Of a stretch of 42,899 nt of DNA, positions 33,115-41,058 are shown one piece after another; the first letter of the stretch is position 1; each line of letters opens with the position of its first letter. Under the pieces are notes generated by a model. The model was not told the origin of the DNA. It saw nothing but the letters and a program-made list of their open reading frames with translations, and did no database searches. This DNA is from DASYAE01 sp036501535 (GTDB taxonomy: Bacteria; Actinomycetota; Actinomycetes; Streptomycetales; Catenulisporaceae), in the NCBI GenBank assembly GCA_036501535.1, contig DASYAE010000257.1:1-42899 (forward strand), given 5' to 3'. Both the position numbers and the translations under genes were made by a program.

Positions 33115-35037
33115 TCACTGGCCTGTGCCGGAGCCGGAGTCCCCGGACGAGGGCTGCGGGTGGGCCACCTCCGTGGGGGCGTCGGCCGGGGGTTGCTGCG
33201 CCGCCGCGCCGTTCCCGCTCTCGGAGGGCGCGGGCACGGCGTCCTGCAGGGCGGACTTCGGCACGACCATCGTCTCCTGCGATGCCAAGGACGCCTGCAG
33301 CACGGTCGGCATCTCGGCCGGCGGCACGGCCGGCATCGGCGCGGGCGCCGGGGTCGGGGCAGGCGCCGCGGCAGGAGCGACGTCCTGCGGCGAGGCCGGC
33401 TGTGGGGCCGGAGTCGGGGTCGGGGCCTGCGGCGGCGCGGCGGGCTGGGGCTGGACCGTGGCCTGGACCGGCTCGGCGTTGACCGGCGCCGGCGCTTGCG
33501 GCTGCTGCGGCTGGAACTGGGGTTGCGGCTGGGGCTGCTGTACTTGCTGCGGCTGCGGGTACTGCACCGGCTGCTGCTGCGGGTAGCCCGGCTGGGGGTA
33601 GCCCTGCGGATAAGGCTGCTGAGGATAACCGGGGTACTGTGGCTGCGGGTATGCCTGCAGCGGGTAGCCCGGCTGGCCGTAAGCAGTCTGCGTCGGGTAG
33701 CCGTATACCGGCTGCTGCCCGGTAACGCCGTACTGCTGGGCCGGCGGCCAACCGGGGGCCGCTGTGGGCTGACCGCCCGGCCAACCGGGGGCACCGGGAG
33801 TGCCGACCGGCCAACCGGGCGGCTGCGCGTATTGCTGCGGCGCGCCCGGGGCCATGGGCCATCCGGGTGGCATCGGCATGCCCATGGGCATGCCCACCGG
33901 CGCCATCTCGTAGGCCGACTGGGGCCGGTCGAGCCGGATGCGCATGACCGCGGCGATCGTGATCGCGGCGAGCCCGGCCAGCGACGCGTAGAAGCCGCCG
34001 TTCGGCGAGGCGGAGATGTTCAGCGCGTTGGTGGGCAGCGGTCCGGTGCCGTAGAAGTGCCGCTCCGGGGAGATGAACACCAGCACCGCGTTCGCCAGCT
34101 CCCAGAGCATCAGCATGCCGGCGCCGATGAACAGCCCGGAGGCCAGTTCCTTCGACTTGATCAGCAGCGCGCTGACCAGCGCCAGGGCCACCAGCACCGC
34201 CGCGGTCAGCAGGATCGAGGCCTGGTCAGGGCCGGTGAGCATGGACCAGGAGCAGCACTGGTACTGCGCGCCGGTGCCGTCGCTGTAGGTGATCGACGTC
34301 ATGCAGTCGCCGGCGAGCCAAAGCGCTGCGGCGACGACACCGCAGGCCAGCACGTTGCTCGTGTAGCGCCGCTGCTGCCGGCCGACCCTGTCGCGCCGCT
34401 GGATCAGCACTGCGACAAGTACGAGCACGCCGGCCATGATCGGCGCCGCGTAGCTCGCGATCAGGGCGACCTTCGACAGCCCGCTGTAGAACCTCACGTT
34501 GCTCGGCTCGACATCGGTGAAGTAGCGGGCGGCGACCATCACCGAGACGCCCATCGCCACGCCGTCGCCCATGTTGCGCAACCGGCGCAGCAGCAGGAAG
34601 ACCGAGGCGACGATGAAGGCCGCCGCCTGCAGCCCGTCGAACGCGTCGACGGCCGGGTCCACGTAGCTGCTGTTCGCGGTGATCAGGACGATCGCGGAGG
34701 CGGCCGCTATCACGTAGAGCACTACGGCGGCTATTCGCAGGACAGCGCCCGCGTTGGCTGAGGAGGGCGCCGCAGGCAGGCTCCCGGAGAATCCCGCGGG
34801 GCCCGGCGCCCCGTACGGAAGCGGCTGTGCGGCGGCGACGCCCGCCGGCATGGCCGCCGGTACGGGCGCAGCCGGTCCGGGCGTGGGCTGCTCCGGTCCG
34901 GATGCGGCCGGTCCGGCCGCGACCTGCGCAGGCGGAACGGCTTCCGCGGGCGCCGGCTGGCCCTGCTCCGCGCCCTGGCCGCCTGGTCCGGGGCCGTTTT
35001 GGCCGCCGGCCGTGCTCCAAGGGTCGTTCCCTGACAT
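33115..35037 (-). CDS. Seven-TM protein with long Pro/Gln/Tyr-rich tail
   Basis: 640 residues. Residues 1-95 are Pro/Gly/Ala-rich (PAPAEAVPPAQVAAGPAASG). About seven TM helices follow between roughly 100 and 370, from VLRIAAVVLYVIAAASAIVLI to GFYASLAGLAAITIAAV. A Cys-containing loop between helices 4 and 5 (DGTGAQYQCCSWSM) probably faces outside. Residues 380-640 form a low-complexity tail with YPQP/YPQQ-type units changing to PQPQ and AP-rich sequence. ATG 35037 follows GGAAGG at 7 bases. The core is not a family I can name; actinobacterial membrane proteins with such tails are common and the tails often scaffold other proteins. The role is open. Confidence 0.8.
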   Translation of the reverse strand: MSGNDPWSTAGGQNGPGPGGQGAEQGQPAPAEAVPPAQVAAGPAASGPEQPTPGPAAPVPAAMPAGVAAAQPLPYGAPGPAGFSGSLPAAPSSANAGAVLRIAAVVLYVIAAASAIVLITANSSYVDPAVDAFDGLQAAAFIVASVFLLLRRLRNMGDGVAMGVSVMVAARYFTDVEPSNVRFYSGLSKVALIASYAAPIMAGVLVLVAVLIQRRDRVGRQQRRYTSNVLACGVVAAALWLAGDCMTSITYSDGTGAQYQCCSWSMLTGPDQASILLTAAVLVALALVSALLIKSKELASGLFIGAGMLMLWELANAVLVFISPERHFYGTGPLPTNALNISASPNGGFYASLAGLAAITIAAVMRIRLDRPQSAYEMAPVGMPMGMPMPPGWPMAPGAPQQYAQPPGWPVGTPGAPGWPGGQPTAAPGWPPAQQYGVTGQQPVYGYPTQTAYGQPGYPLQAYPQPQYPGYPQQPYPQGYPQPGYPQQQPVQYPQPQQVQQPQPQPQFQPQQPQAPAPVNAEPVQATVQPQPAAPPQAPTPTPAPQPASPQDVAPAAAPAPTPAPAPMPAVPPAEMPTVLQASLASQETMVVPKSALQDAVPAPSESGNGAAAQQPPADAPTEVAHPQPSSGDSGSGTGQ

Positions 35038-35160
35038 ATTTCGTACCTTCCACGAGACGACGCGGGCACTTTATCGCCCACCTACCAGGAGGGGAATCCG
35101 GCGTGCGGCGTGTGGTGCCGGGCGGATCGGGGTGCGGCGAACGGGTTATTCAGCAATTAT

Positions 35161-35409
35161 TCAGCTCCGCGGCCGCCGGGGAGCGGGCGCGGATGTCAAC
35201 CGGAGAACACTGACGGCCTGTCCACGGGCCCCGCGGGGGCGGGCGGCCCGGCGGCGCGGGCCGGGCACGGCGAAGGAGGCCCGGCGACCTTTCGATAAGA
35301 AATTCGTGAATCCGCCCGGCCCGCTCAGCGCGGCCCCGGCGGAGAACATCGGCTGTCCGGCGACGAAAGCGCGCAGCCGCCCGTCGACCTGCTCGATCAC
35401 GCTGGCCAC
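35161..35409 (-). pseudogene. Remnant of a pyridoxamine-phosphate-oxidase-family gene
   Basis: From GTG 35409 (GAGGAGG about 11 bases upstream) the frame reads VDGRLRAFVAGQPMF, GGFTNFLSKGRRASFAVPGP, closely following the N-terminus of pyridoxamine 5'-phosphate oxidase family proteins, which in my recollection read roughly DGRLRAFIxxQPxFFVATA and NLSPKG. After about residue 52 the similarity ends in Arg/Ala/Pro-rich nonsense and the frame stops at 82 codons instead of about 200. A frameshift or deletion has therefore removed most of the gene. A TAGAAT -10-like box on the minus strand (35517-35512) may be its old promoter. Confidence 0.5.
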
Positions 35410-35735
35410 CTGCGACCGGGCCTCCTCGGCTCGCCCCGAACGGCCGTCCGCCGCGGTGCCGCAGAACTCCGGCTCGCCGGACCGTGCGCGGGACGCCGTA
35501 CCTGACTGCCGATTCTAGCCGTTCGGGCATTTCGGGGCCTCGGCAGAAATCGTCGGCAACCCGATGACGGGGTGCCGCGGGCGGGTACGCTCGGGCCGAC
35601 ACGCCAGGAGACGGGCGCACCGGCCGCCCGGCTGCACGGACTGTCACCGGGGCCGGGAAGAATGTTGCCCGGGCCCCGCCACAGGCCTGCGAACCCAGCG
35701 AACCAAAGTCCGCCCGAGCCTTCCGGAGCACCAGC
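35410..35735. other. Intergenic region upstream of exonuclease III gene
   Basis: No supported gene. It holds the TAGAAT box pointing left and the candidate xthA promoter pointing right. Confidence 0.5.
35564..35591 (+). promoter_or_regulatory. Candidate promoter of exonuclease III gene
   Basis: ATGACG (35564-35569), 16-base spacer, TACGCT (35586-35591). Leader of about 140 bases to GTG 35736. Confidence 0.35.
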
Positions 35736-36554
35736 GTGATCACGATCTCGACCGCCAACGTGAACGGCCTGCGCGCGGCGTCCCGCAAGGGCTTCGACGC
35801 GTGGCTGCAGGCCACCAAGTCCGACGTGCTCTGCTTCCAGGAGGTCAGGGCCGAGCCGCACGAACTGCCCGAGGAGGTCCGCGAGCCGAAGGGCTGGCAC
35901 ACGCTCTTCGCGCCCGCCGCGGCGAAGGGCCGGGCCGGCGTGGCCCTCTACAGCCGGATCGAGCCGACCGCGACCCGGATCGGCTTCAGCTCGGCCGAGT
36001 TCGACACCGCCGGCCGCTACGTCGAGATCGACCTCCCGGCGAACGACGGCAAGCCCGGCGTGACGGTCGCCAGCCTCTACCTGCCCTCCGGCGAGACCGG
36101 CACCGCCCGGCAGGAGGAGAAGGAGCGCTTCATGGCCGAGTTCCTCGACTACCTCAAGGCGGCCCGCACCCGCCAGGAGGCGGCCGGCCGCGAGCTGGTC
36201 GTCTGCGGCGACTGGAACATCGCGCACCGCGAGGCGGACCTGAAGAACTGGAAGACGAACCAAAAGACCGCCGGCTTCCTCCCCGAGGAGCGCGCCTGGC
36301 TCACCCGCGTCTTCGACGAGGCGGGCTATGTCGACGTCGTGCGCGCCAATTACCCGGACCAGAAGGAGGGCCCGTACACCTGGTGGTCCTACCGCGGCCG
36401 CGCCTTCGACAACGACGCGGGCTGGCGCATCGACTACCAGATCGTCACGCCCGGCCTCGCGCAGCGCGTCGTCTCCGCCGTGATCGAGCGCGCCGCGACC
36501 CACCCGGAGCGCTGGTCTGATCATGCCCCGGTGACTGTGGTCTTCGACGCGTGA
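35736..36554 (+). CDS. xthA: Exodeoxyribonuclease III / AP endonuclease
   Basis: 272 residues, normal for ExoIII of the EEP superfamily, which incises abasic sites and removes 3' blocks in base excision repair. Catalytic elements are complete: ANVNGLRAA (Asn near 8), CFQEVRAE (metal-binding Glu 36), the SLYLPSGE motif, GDWNIAHRE (Asp 159, Asn 161), FDNDAGWRIDYQIVTP, and SDHAPVTV (Asp 262, His 263). GTG 35736 starts MITISTANVNG and has CGGAG about 8 bases upstream. It stands alone between the dead oxidase gene and the DUF262 scar. Confidence 0.95.
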   Translation: MITISTANVNGLRAASRKGFDAWLQATKSDVLCFQEVRAEPHELPEEVREPKGWHTLFAPAAAKGRAGVALYSRIEPTATRIGFSSAEFDTAGRYVEIDLPANDGKPGVTVASLYLPSGETGTARQEEKERFMAEFLDYLKAARTRQEAAGRELVVCGDWNIAHREADLKNWKTNQKTAGFLPEERAWLTRVFDEAGYVDVVRANYPDQKEGPYTWWSYRGRAFDNDAGWRIDYQIVTPGLAQRVVSAVIERAATHPERWSDHAPVTVVFDA

Positions 36555-36681
36555 ACCTCGGCCAAGCCGGTATTTGATGACATGGCTCGCAGCTCGCCTC
36601 GATCATCGAGTGTGGCCAGCCGCATAGGATTCATCGACAACAAGGGATGCGCTATCTGAGGAGAGGCGGCTTGCGCTGCCA

Positions 36682-36891
36682 ATGTCCAAGAGTCGAGCCA
36701 CTGAGCCGGACCCACGCGCACGACAACTGACCTTCGAGGTCGGCGACACGGGCGCGAGCACGGATGTGGAGACCGAGCAGACCGGCGAAGCCATCGACAA
36801 GCCCTTCGATCCGGAGCAGATCGAGGTCCTGACTCGAACTCCCACGGTGTCACTGCTGTTGAGCCGGATCAGGCGGGGCACACTGAACTGA
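36682..36891 (+). pseudogene. N-terminal stub of a DUF262 (GmrS-like) protein
   Basis: 69 codons starting MSKSRATEPDPRARQL, then GEAIDKPFDPEQIEVLTRTP, TVSLLLSRIRRGTL, and an abrupt stop. In my recollection actinobacterial DUF262 proteins have just this opening and continue after RIxxGxL with DLAPDFQR and the DGxQR nuclease motif; none of that is present. The next bases are the end of a transposase reading the other way. GAGGAGAGG lies 13 bases before the ATG. DUF262 proteins include GmrS and related restriction or antiphage factors. The gene is dead here. Confidence 0.6.
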
Positions 36892-36903
36892 TCTCAGCGA
36901 CAA

Positions 36904-37650
36904 TCACGCGATCATCTTGTGTTCGAATTGGGTGAGGACGAGTGTGGCGCGGGCCAGGTCGGTGATCCGGCGGGGGCTGATGGTGACATTGCGCAGGGTT
37001 TTCCAGCGCCCGACCAGCAGGGCGAAGCCGCGTTCCCCCAGGCACCGCAATGCGCGCAACAGCTTGTTATAGCAGCGGGTGTCCAGGTCGAGCTCGTAGC
37101 CGTCCTTGCGCTGCTTGACCGGGGTGTATACGCCGTGGCCCGCGCCTTCGTAGCCCGCGTCGGCCAGGATCGGCAGGTCCTTGGTGTACGGGCCCAACGC
37201 CGCGAGCACCAGGTCGCGGGCGGCGGTGATGTCGTGCACGCTGCCGGGCAGGACCTCGGAGACCCAGCGCGGAATGCCGCGCGGGTCCATCAGAGCCTGG
37301 ACCAGGCCTCCGAAGTCGTGCGTCTTGCCCGAATACCATGCGTCGATTTCCTTGCCCTTGCGCGAGAGCTTCGGCTCGGTCACCCGGTCGCTGGTCACGA
37401 TCTTCCCGTCGAGAATCAGGTGGGACAGGCCCTCGCCCTTGGCTCGTTCCAGCGCCTCGCGCAGATCAGGGGCTTGAGCCGCGAGGACCGCGATCCCCTC
37501 GTCGCGGTACCGGTAGGAGGTGGCGCGCGCGAGGCCGAACCCGGCGCCCAGCCGCTCGACGTCCGGGTTGTCGCGGAACCAGGCCAGGACGAAGAGCGCC
37601 TGCCTGAAGCAGGTGCGTGGGATCCGGCGGGATCGCCGTTTCCCGATTGG
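36904..37650 (-). pseudogene. N-terminally truncated IS5-family (DDE) transposase
   Basis: From the conserved TCFRQALFVLAWFRDN the sequence matches IS5-like transposases to the end: HTH region GFGLARATSYRYRDEGIAVL, first Asp in HLILDGKIVTSDR, KGKEIDAWYSGKTHDFGG, second Asp in ILADAGYEGAGHGVYTPVK, Glu in LLRALRCLGERGFALL, and the tail LARATLVLTQFEHKMI. About 25-40 N-terminal residues of the usual protein are absent: upstream of IGKRRSRR (near 37650) the open frame continues to 37866 but is not transposase sequence. No terminal inverted repeats could be matched, so the element's right end seems lost. Confidence 0.75.
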
Positions 37651-37689
37651 CGCACATCGCACATCACGCCGGACTCGGAAAGTCGCAAG

Positions 37690-37842
37690 AAGGAGGGACT
37701 GTGCGACTTCGGGGACCTCGACGGCGCGACACGACTCTTCGATCTCCACGCGCGCATGACTCCGGGCGCCGGTCGACTCCACTTCCGACTCGTGCCGGAA
37801 GAGCGAGCGCTGCGGATCGCATACATTGGGCGGAAGCTCTGA
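37690..37842 (+). pseudogene. C-terminal remnant of an unknown gene beside the IS remnant
   Basis: A 50-codon plus-strand segment ends in a well-formed C-terminus: DLHARMTPGAGRLHFRLVPE followed by ALRIAYIGRKL and stop. The phrase GRLHF...IAYIGRKL is like the end of several actinobacterial proteins I have seen but cannot name. There is no start; upstream lies the truncated transposase. A short inverted repeat (AAGTCGCA 37680-37687 with TGCGACTT 37702-37709) marks the junction. It may or may not belong to the DUF262 gene. Confidence 0.4.
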
Positions 37843-38064
37843 CTCGAGCCGCACGCGGGTAGCCACGCCGCGCTCCGCGTCTGACGAACCGTCAGCCGCG
37901 TGCGGATGTGAGCCACGTCACCGGCATCCGTCGGGCATAAGAACCGCGGGGACGGTGTTCCCATTTACGTGCCCCCGCCTACGAATCGGAGGCAAGCGAG
38001 CCGCCCCAGCACGTAAAGGCGCCCTGTCGCGACTCACTTCCATTGTTTGCATGGAGGTGTACCC

Positions 38065-38481
38065 ATGGCTCTCAGTCCTCGCTTCTCGCTCGACACCCTC
38101 GCCGTGATCGGCGGCGGCTTCCTGGCCGTCTCCGCGATGTCCTTCTCCGCCGCGACGGCGGGGTGGATCGGCTTCGGCGTCTCCGCGCTGTTCACGCTCG
38201 CCTCGGCGACCGCGGCGGTGCTCGCCCGGCGCGCCTCGGCGCGGTTCGGGCACAGCGTCCTCGCCGTCGTCGCGCTGTGGTCGCTGGTCGCCGCACTCGC
38301 CTTCTCCGGCAGCGCCCTGACCTGGCTGGTGTTCGCCGACGCGCTCGCCCTCGCGGGCGCCGCGCTGGCCGACCTGACCGCGCACGAGGTGAGCGCCGAG
38401 CACGTGGTGCACTCGCTCGAGGTCCGTCCGGCGGCCGAGGCCGCGTCGGGCGTACCGGCGGCGCACGACTTCGCCGCCTGA
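38065..38481 (+). CDS. Small four-TM membrane protein
   Basis: 138 residues with four helices: LAVIGGGFLAVSAMSFSA, GWIGFGVSALFTLASATAAV, SVLAVVALWSLVAALAFSG and LVFADALALAGAALADL, then a soluble tail with HEVSAEHVVHSLEVRP. ATG 38065 follows GGAGGTGT at 6 bases. Strong codon bias and a textbook terminator downstream mark a real, singly transcribed gene. Family not recognised; it resembles small actinobacterial membrane proteins without assigned role. Confidence 0.8.
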   Translation: MALSPRFSLDTLAVIGGGFLAVSAMSFSAATAGWIGFGVSALFTLASATAAVLARRASARFGHSVLAVVALWSLVAALAFSGSALTWLVFADALALAGAALADLTAHEVSAEHVVHSLEVRPAAEAASGVPAAHDFAA

Positions 38482-38507
38482 CAAAAAGCAGCCAAGCAGC
38501 CCGAAGG

Positions 38508-38546
38508 GGCCGGGGCCGCCGATTCCGGCGGCCCCGGCCGTTTTTT
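38508..38546 (+). terminator. Rho-independent terminator
   Basis: Fourteen perfect base pairs (38508-38521 with 38526-38539), tetraloop ATTC, one base, then six T (38541-38546). It separates the small membrane protein gene from the MoxR-vWA cassette, which therefore has its own promoter. Confidence 0.95.
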
Positions 38547-38654
38547 CTCCGATTTCCTCCGATGACGGCATGGAGATTTTTAAGACGGTGGCACGGGGAG
38601 CCGGACCGGCCCACACTGGATGCCGTCGGAGATCGGCGGCGAGGAGGCACATCC

Positions 38655-39755
38655 ATGTCCGTGGCGCGCAGGGCTCTGACAGTGTGTGTCACCGCCGGAG
38701 TGCCCGTCGTGCTGTGGGGCAGTCCGGGCACGGGGAAGACCTCCGCGGTGCGCGCGCTGGGAGAGTCGCTCGGCTGGCCGACGGAGGTGGTGGTCGGCTC
38801 CATCCGCGAGCCGACCGACTTCGCCGGGCTGCCGATTGTCGTGGACGGCGGGGTGCGGCTCGCGCCGCCGGCGTGGGCCACGCGGCTCGCCGAGGCCGGG
38901 CGGGGGCTGCTCTTCCTGGACGAGCTGACCACCGCGCCCCCCGCGGTCCAGGCGGCCATGCTGCGGATCGTGCTCGAACGGGTCGTCGGAGACCTCGAGC
39001 TCCCGCCGGGGGTTCGGGTGGTGGCCGCCGCGAATCCGCCGGACGAGGCGGCCGACGGCTGGGAGCTGGCCGCGCCGCTGGCGAACCGGCTGGTGCACCT
39101 CGACTGGCCGGTGGACGCCGGGGCGGTCGCCGAGGGCCTGGCGGTCGGCTTCCCCGCGCCCGATCTCGACTGCGAGCAGGAGCTCGATCCGGGCCGCATG
39201 GCGGCCGCCCGCGCCGCGGTCGCCGCGTTTCTCAAGGTCCGCCCGGTGCTCGTGCTCCAGGTGCCCAAGATCGCGGCGCAGGCCGGGCGCGGCTGGCCGA
39301 GCCCGCGCAGCTGGGAGACGGTCGCCGTGCTGCTGGGGGCGAGCGACTGCATCGGCGCCGACGAGGACGTGCGCGCCGCGCTGGTGTGCGGGGCGGTGGG
39401 CGAGGGCGCCGGGATCGAGTTCCTGTCCTGGCTCGCCAACGCCGACCTGCCCGATCCCGAGGCGGTGCTCGCCGATCCGGACTCCTTCGAGCTGCCCGAG
39501 CGCAGCGACCGCGCCTTCGCCGTGCTCACCGCCGTGGCGTCGGTCGCCATCGCGCGCGGGGACGCCGATTCGTGGGCGGCGGCCTGGCGCGTGCTAGCCT
39601 GCGCGACCGGGGCGGCTCCGGATGTCGCGACACTCGTCGCGCAGTCCCTGGCCGCGGCCCGGCCGCCCGGCGCGGCGCTGCCCTCGCAGGTGCTGGAGCT
39701 CGCGCCGGTGCTGCGCGCCGCGGGCCTGATGCGCGGCCCGGCCGAGGGGCGGTGA
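38655..39755 (+). CDS. MoxR-type AAA+ ATPase
   Basis: 366 residues. AAA+ core at the N-terminus: Walker A WGSPGTGKTS (Lys near 28), Walker B GLLFLDELTTAP (Asp 89, Glu 90), sensor 1 VRVVAAANPPDEAADGW, and the arginine-finger region LANRLVHLDWP. The C-terminal half (about 150-366) is a family-specific helical region including WPSPRSWETVAVLLGA. ATG 38655 has GAGGAGG 7 bases upstream. MoxR ATPases act as chaperones that remodel partners together with a vWA protein; that protein is encoded four bases downstream, and a repeat protein follows. All ATPase residues are intact. Confidence 0.92.
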   Translation: MSVARRALTVCVTAGVPVVLWGSPGTGKTSAVRALGESLGWPTEVVVGSIREPTDFAGLPIVVDGGVRLAPPAWATRLAEAGRGLLFLDELTTAPPAVQAAMLRIVLERVVGDLELPPGVRVVAAANPPDEAADGWELAAPLANRLVHLDWPVDAGAVAEGLAVGFPAPDLDCEQELDPGRMAAARAAVAAFLKVRPVLVLQVPKIAAQAGRGWPSPRSWETVAVLLGASDCIGADEDVRAALVCGAVGEGAGIEFLSWLANADLPDPEAVLADPDSFELPERSDRAFAVLTAVASVAIARGDADSWAAAWRVLACATGAAPDVATLVAQSLAAARPPGAALPSQVLELAPVLRAAGLMRGPAEGR

Positions 39756-39759
39756 CCCG

Positions 39760-41058
39760 GTGGCGGATCAGGACCCGGCGATCCGGTGGGACCGCATCGA
39801 CGCGCTGAGCGCGCCCCAGCGCCAGAAGTGGGCGGCGTCGCGGGTCTGGACCGCGCGGCAGGCTCCGTATCTGGCCTCCGCGGTGCTCGCGCTGGACCCG
39901 GTGGTGGTCGGCGGGTCGGGCCGGTTCGACCTCTCCGCCTTCCCGACGGATCTCGCCTGGCACGTGTATCTGGACCCGGACGTCGTGGACGGCGCCGAGG
40001 TGCCGGAGATCGGGTTCTGGCTCCTGCACCAGGTCACCCACCTGCTCAGGCACCATGCGAACCGCTATCCCGACCCGAGAGCCGAGACCCCGGCGCCGGC
40101 GGCGGCCCCGATGAGCGGCCACGATCCGAGCCGGCGCCGCTGGAACGCCGCAGCGGACGCAGAGATCGACGACGACCTGAACACCGATCAGCTGCAGCTG
40201 CCCGAGCAGGCGGTCACGCCCGCCAAACTCGGCCTGCCGGACGGCTGGCTGGCCGAGCAGTACTGGGACGCGCTGTGCGATCCCGGGTCGAGCGCAGCGC
40301 ACGAACTCCCCTCGGACGCGAGCGACTGCGGCACCGGCGCGGACGGGCAGGGCCGGCCGTGGAACTGCGAGAGCGGCGGCCTGTCGGCCACCGGCCGCAA
40401 GCTGCTGGCCCGGGACGTCGCCCGCCGCATCAAGGAGCACAGCCGGCTGCGCGGCGACGTGCCGGCCGGCTGGAAGCGCTGGGCCGACGAGCAGCTGGAG
40501 CCGGTGATCGACTGGCGCAGGGTGCTGCGGTCGGCGGTGCGCCGCGGCGTCGCGGACGTGGCCGGCCGGGTCGACTTCACCTACCGGCGGCCCTCGCGCC
40601 GCGCGTCGGCGCTGCCGGACGTGATCCTGCCCAGCCTGCGCCAGCCCCGGCCGACCGTCGCCGTGGTCGTCGACACCTCGGGCAGCATGAGCGACGGGAT
40701 GCTCGCGCAGGTGCTCGGCGAGATCGGCGGGCTGCTGGCCGGGATGGGGATCGCCCGCGACCGGCTCAGCGTCGTGTGCTGCGACGCGCGCGCGTTCGAG
40801 GCGCAGCGGGTGGTCAGCGCGAAGGAAGTGCTGCTGCTCGGCGGGGGCGGCACGGACATGGGCGCCGGGCTCGCCGCGGCCGAGGCGCTGAAACCGGCCC
40901 CCGACCTGATCATCGTGCTCACCGACGGCCACACGCCGTGGCCGGCCCGGCCGCCGCGCCGGTCACGGGTGATCGTGGGCCTGATGGACCCGGGCGGTTC
41001 GGTCCCGGACTGGGCCGGCCACGTGTTGATCGATCCGAGCGGGCTGGTGACCACCTGA
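39760..41058 (+). CDS. vWA protein with DUF2201-like (metallopeptidase-like) N-terminal region
   Basis: 432 residues. The N-terminal half resembles the DUF2201 putative-metallopeptidase region that often accompanies MoxR; the position of HExxH reads HQVTH (residues 90-94, in FWLLHQVTHLLRHHANR), so the catalytic Glu is Gln. A Cys-containing middle (DASDCGTGADGQGRPWNC) follows. The C-terminal vWA domain has an intact MIDAS: DTSGSMS (Asp 305), Thr 365 in GGGGTDMG, Asp 389 in VLTDGH. GTG 39760 starts 4 bases after the MoxR stop; the end overlaps the next start as TGATG. The pair forms the MoxR-vWA core, with metal-dependent partner binding through MIDAS as the expected mode. Confidence 0.9.
   Translation: MADQDPAIRWDRIDALSAPQRQKWAASRVWTARQAPYLASAVLALDPVVVGGSGRFDLSAFPTDLAWHVYLDPDVVDGAEVPEIGFWLLHQVTHLLRHHANRYPDPRAETPAPAAAPMSGHDPSRRRWNAAADAEIDDDLNTDQLQLPEQAVTPAKLGLPDGWLAEQYWDALCDPGSSAAHELPSDASDCGTGADGQGRPWNCESGGLSATGRKLLARDVARRIKEHSRLRGDVPAGWKRWADEQLEPVIDWRRVLRSAVRRGVADVAGRVDFTYRRPSRRASALPDVILPSLRQPRPTVAVVVDTSGSMSDGMLAQVLGEIGGLLAGMGIARDRLSVVCCDARAFEAQRVVSAKEVLLLGGGGTDMGAGLAAAEALKPAPDLIIVLTDGHTPWPARPPRRSRVIVGLMDPGGSVPDWAGHVLIDPSGLVTT

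Noticed and set aside
33500..33720. Repetitive sequence suggesting a CRISPR or minisatellite
   Set aside because: The repeats are codon-level YPQP/PQ repeats within a protein tail, with no constant repeat-spacer structure.
36880..37720. Terminal inverted repeats and target duplication of the IS5 element
   Set aside because: I compared the sequence around both ends and found no matching inverted repeats; the right end appears deleted.
36919..37842. 307-codon plus-strand frame through the transposase
   Set aside because: Most of it is antisense to the transposase; only its last 50 codons, beyond the transposase, look coding and are reported separately.
38043..38654. Upstream extension of the MoxR frame
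   Set aside because: It runs through the small membrane protein gene and a terminator; ATG 38655 has a perfect ribosome-binding site.
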